Shown here piece by piece: positions 24,901-25,921 of a stretch of DNA of 25,921 nt (its first letter is position 1; every line of letters begins with the position of its first letter). Origin of the DNA: Theristus sp. LFF4_11 (lineage: Eukaryota > Nematoda > Chromadorea > Monhysterida > Xyalidae). The DNA is taken from positions 1 through 25,921 of the forward strand of contig JASANC010001251.1 of the NCBI GenBank assembly GCA_030248135.1, in the 5' to 3' direction. Position numbers and translations under genes: made by a program. The notes beneath the pieces were generated by a model. The model searched no databases and was not told the origin of the DNA. It was given only the letters and a program-made list of their open reading frames with translations.

Positions 24901-25724
24901 GTCGGCGACCGTTCTCGCAAATATTCTCAAAGGTATAAGTTCACTTTTTATTCAGGTAGTCAAACAACGAACGGAGTACTAGTTGGTTTTTCAGAGACTA
25001 CAACACACAATGATGAATACAAAATAAACAAACAATATAGGATATTGCGTTGAAAAACAGTTGCGATCTATGTGGACCTGACCATCCAACAGTAGGGCAC
25101 AAAACTCCCTTGATTCATCTGCAGCAACCAACCAATCAGCTAGTTGTATACGTATATTATCCAATGAACTGTACCACTTCACGTTGCACCACCTACACCA
25201 CCAACGGCCCGGTACCCAGTTTCGCCGGACTGAGCGAAAGTGGGCACGGGATGAAAAACGAGCTTTCCGCGAGCGAATTACTAATCTAAAAAGGTTAAAA
25301 AAAAACTCCAGGCTACATGCTCGGCGAACGCGGTCTGGCAGCGTTGGCCACCGGCGCCAACGCGGACGCGACGACGATGGTGGAGAGTGCGGCCGCGCGC
25401 GCCAACAACAACAATAACAATAAACACCACCGACGTATCTGTGACCAGCCAGTGCGTCTGCTCTTGGACGCGGCGATGAGTGCGTTCGTGAGCACCGCGC
25501 ACAGTCGCTTGGCTCACATCAGCCCGCGCCACTACAGCGAGTTCCTCGAGTTTCTCGTCCGCGCGCACGAGACGTTCTGTCTGGCGCCGAACGGCCGCCA
25601 GCATTTCGGCGCCCTCTTGGACAACATGCGCCAGGCGTACAAGGGCAAGAAGAAACTGATATCGTTGATGTCGCAGAAGTTCGCAGAGCTGCTGCGCGCG
25701 ACGACTGAGAACGCTCAAAAGTAA
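15571..25724 (+). CDS. ZSWIM5/ZSWIM6: ZSWIM4/5/6-type SWIM zinc-finger protein, 16 exons
   Basis: SWIM zinc-finger proteins of the ZSWIM4/5/6 group are large, poorly understood regulators. The related ZSWIM8/EBAX-1 is a cullin-RING substrate adaptor, so an adaptor role is a family-level guess. Sixteen exons join into about 1103 codons; human ZSWIM5 and ZSWIM6 are near 1200. In order: N-terminal motif LPSLLDLAARV, PFQHIEE and RRILYWSFPR (residues about 36-85); GFHLSG (about 133-138); a SWIM motif with C170, C172, C180 and H182 and then [24 protein letters not shown]; VLNP with a Trp-rich loop; and the C-terminal part (about 760-1103) with RREM, LFTP, ALTLCE and [18 protein letters not shown]. 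The ATG at 15571 opens a frame directly into conserved sequence. Low-complexity insertions (Ser/Thr-rich and an Asn run) are species-specific. The first intron is very long. The SLLDLAARV segment resembles an elongin BC-box with Ala in place of Cys. Confidence 0.94.
16093..16113. repeat. (GAC)7 trinucleotide repeat
   Basis: Seven uninterrupted GAC triplets in the ZSWIM first intron. Confidence 0.9.
18492..18505. repeat. (GT)7 microsatellite
   Basis: Seven GT dinucleotides, part of a longer GT-rich stretch in the ZSWIM first intron. Confidence 0.85.
19547..19560. repeat. (TG)7 microsatellite
   Basis: Seven TG dinucleotides following TTTGTA in the ZSWIM first intron. Confidence 0.85.
20334..20355. 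repeat. Interrupted (GA)n microsatellite
   Basis: GAGAG, a TGAG interruption and further GA repeats, followed by AAACAGGAGAGGGAGG. The purine-only strand could adopt a triplex, as such tracts can. Confidence 0.8.
20781..20868 (+). CDS. ZSWIM5/ZSWIM6: ZSWIM exon 2
   Basis: Encodes GFHLSGSVRAAQ, a variable loop, then RIFSVSLSFDR, equivalent to GFHLSGTV and YKVSISFDRCKITSV. Acceptor GATTTTCAG; phase 2 out. Confidence 0.92.
20869..21314 (+). other. ZSWIM intron 2, 446 bp
   Basis: Plain intron between SFDR and CKITSV. No feature beyond splice signals. Confidence 0.7.
21315..21442 (+). CDS. ZSWIM5/ZSWIM6: ZSWIM exon 3: SWIM zinc motif
   Basis: Encodes CKITSVHCDCEADTVDWCEH then [22 protein letters not shown]. 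The zinc ligands C170, C172, C180 and H182 form CxCx7CxH, the same spacing as the vertebrate CGCGNKDIFYCAH. All ligands present in one exon. Phase 1 out before GTAGAA. Confidence 0.95.
21520..21663 (+). CDS. ZSWIM5/ZSWIM6: ZSWIM exon 4
   Basis: Encodes [38 protein letters not shown], matching [38 protein letters not shown]. Strong GTACGT donor, phase 1. Confidence 0.94.
21799..22110 (+). CDS. ZSWIM5/ZSWIM6: ZSWIM exon 5
   Basis: Encodes [58 protein letters not shown] and MQHRWDEL, matching [57 protein letters not shown] and RQLWDEL. The donor at 22111 restores phase 1 with VCVVLNP. Confidence 0.93.
22224..22499 (+). CDS. ZSWIM5/ZSWIM6: ZSWIM exon 6
   Basis: Encodes SLWVCVVLNPFSNETERWRHHLRTWAKRPACPID, a variable linker, then VPTVFQRAIDASSLSWPKALHMLML, equivalent to LWMCIVLNP, LKQLKKWNSVDVCPWED and TVFTRAIEACDLHWQ. 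Phase 1 out. Confidence 0.92.
22583..22846 (+). CDS. ZSWIM5/ZSWIM6: ZSWIM exon 7
   Basis: Encodes EPLPAASARIHCLNVHGHHKLATRLAEAIARRLLE, then a Cys-containing region with GCPDGVEHSLDPGNVVFDALTSQC, aligning with [35 protein letters not shown] and HPLDPVGTLFSSLMEAC. Acceptor CTTTAG; phase 1 out. Confidence 0.9.
22945..23157 (+). CDS. ZSWIM5/ZSWIM6: ZSWIM exon 8
   Basis: Encodes APDSEVVDRRKSLALETGVLCLSQRRPLPLTLYARRVAEQRERELMHKV, LRQVLKRQAKLLMRG, matching [39 protein letters not shown] and LVKIFRKQAVFLLEAG. Phase 1 on both sides. Confidence 0.9.
23250..23397 (+). CDS. ZSWIM5/ZSWIM6: ZSWIM exon 9
   Basis: Encodes GICSQFNDSIKPN, YLFEALLPEDQELAYQLGIKMIR, equivalent to [33 protein letters not shown] acceptor; phase 2 out. 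Confidence 0.92.
23485..23615 (+). CDS. ZSWIM5/ZSWIM6: ZSWIM exon 10
   Basis: Encodes VPLNDEYADEST, LTRHFSQLENHKYKLIIMMIVSAK, equivalent to [23 protein letters not shown]. Phase 1 out before GTATTC. Confidence 0.88.
23705..23790 (+). CDS. ZSWIM5/ZSWIM6: ZSWIM exon 11
   Basis: Encodes EEKQRLQMVLQAIHTYTRSSCLVYRLAHE, aligning with [36 protein letters not shown] acceptor; phase 0 out. Confidence 0.88.
23884..23967 (+). CDS. ZSWIM5/ZSWIM6: ZSWIM exon 12
   Basis: Encodes VHREATAQTENTTAQQNLLNAVLELGLQ, equivalent to LLKVSLELGLQVMRM across the next junction. Phase 0 on both sides, so the 84-nt exon could be skipped without a frameshift. Confidence 0.87.
24039..24342 (+). CDS. ZSWIM5/ZSWIM6: ZSWIM exon 13
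   Basis: Encodes VLRMTVSTGATWWPRREMAAWLVRCACAL, QQLFTPVEACGSVAQLVMADSVLLQL, HALAFNCTRLNPAGCVLAALTLCE, matching [47 protein letters not shown] and CALSALTLCEKDHI. GTGAGC donor inside the Cys codon; phase 1. Confidence 0.94.
24487..24692 (+). CDS. ZSWIM5/ZSWIM6: ZSWIM exon 14
   Basis: Encodes ESQQSAFENVYTLCLDAARRCCIPPSQLYAVARHLEQRNHTLKAYESAVVAL, matching [53 protein letters not shown] donor, phase 0. Confidence 0.94.
24815..24932 (+). CDS. ZSWIM5/ZSWIM6: ZSWIM exon 15
   Basis: Encodes DVYWACWLGDRLGQFQLHAVIERVITNVKSATVLANILKG, matching [47 protein letters not shown] acceptor, phase 1 out. Confidence 0.93.
24933..25311 (+). other. ZSWIM intron 15, 379 bp
   Basis: Ordinary intron, AT-rich, ending in AACTCCAG. 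Nothing else supported. Confidence 0.7.
25312..25724 (+). CDS. ZSWIM5/ZSWIM6: ZSWIM exon 16: conserved C-terminus and stop
   Basis: Begins GYMLGERGLAALATGAN, a variable stretch with six Asn and HH, then [43 protein letters not shown] and YKGKKKLISLMSQKF, almost identical to the vertebrate [26 protein letters not shown] and YKGKKKLMMLVRERF. Stop TAA at 25722-25724. Confidence 0.95.
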
Positions 25725-25921
25725 TGTTGCTTATTATTATTATTGTTATTATTCGTGTGTGTGCTTATTTCAATCAATTTATATATGTTGCGCCAAATCA
25801 TTCCACCCTAATGATAGATAATAAGTTATTATTTTTTTGCAGAGGCATATCAGGGTGAACACACAAACACTTTTTGTTTTTTTATGGAGAAACATGACTG
25901 TGCAGGTAACCTGCCTTACGG
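25725..25921 (+). other. ZSWIM 3' UTR or downstream sequence
   Basis: TTA-rich sequence (ATTATTATTATTATTG), no AATAAA within the window, and an acceptor-like TTTTTTTGCAG ending at 25842. Probably 3' UTR. The poly(A) site lies beyond the window or uses a variant signal. Confidence 0.6.

Overview
The window is metazoan nuclear DNA: two large intron-rich genes on the + strand, with no bacterial, viral or CRISPR content. Exons are GC-rich at third codon positions. Introns are AT- or GT-rich, and most end in short (T)TTCAG or TGCAG acceptors. I infer an invertebrate, probably a protostome. A nematode would fit the acceptors, but the sequence alone does not settle the phylum.

Region 1 (about 1194-13600) is a 27-exon EML5/EML6-type gene (echinoderm microtubule-associated protein-like). 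All splice phases join into one frame, about 1391 codons if translation starts at 1238. It encodes two tandem HELP + WD40 (TAPE) units joined by an acidic linker. The residues before the first HELP motif resemble the linker between units 1 and 2 of vertebrate EML5/6, so either the first unit lies upstream of the window or this is a two-unit protein. The second intron (1894-3364) holds a nested minisatellite: 15-bp modules, about nine 105-bp units, and a 420-bp super-period. The intron at 7114-8027 contains a 224-bp MITE-like element. The first HELP exon of the second unit (from 9097) is preceded, about 490 bp upstream, by a short copy of its own start beside a good acceptor; using that copy would end the protein after one unit.

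Region 2 (13601-15570) is intergenic: a probable EML poly(A) signal, a 26-nt hairpin palindrome, a short tandem repeat, a CA microsatellite and the leader of the next gene.

Region 3 (15571-25724) is a 16-exon ZSWIM4/5/6 orthologue (about 1103 codons) with a canonical SWIM zinc motif (CxCx7CxH) and the conserved C-terminal helical region. Its first intron (15968-20780) is 4.8 kb of GT-rich low-complexity DNA with no supported gene. The last 200 bp are 3' UTR or a possible alternative last exon.

Nothing in the sequence links the two genes functionally: EML proteins act on microtubules, while ZSWIM proteins are thought to act as ubiquitin-ligase adaptors or regulatory scaffolds. I found no clear new biological system. 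The least ordinary structures are the nested intronic minisatellite and the duplicated exon start that may switch the EML protein between one and two units.
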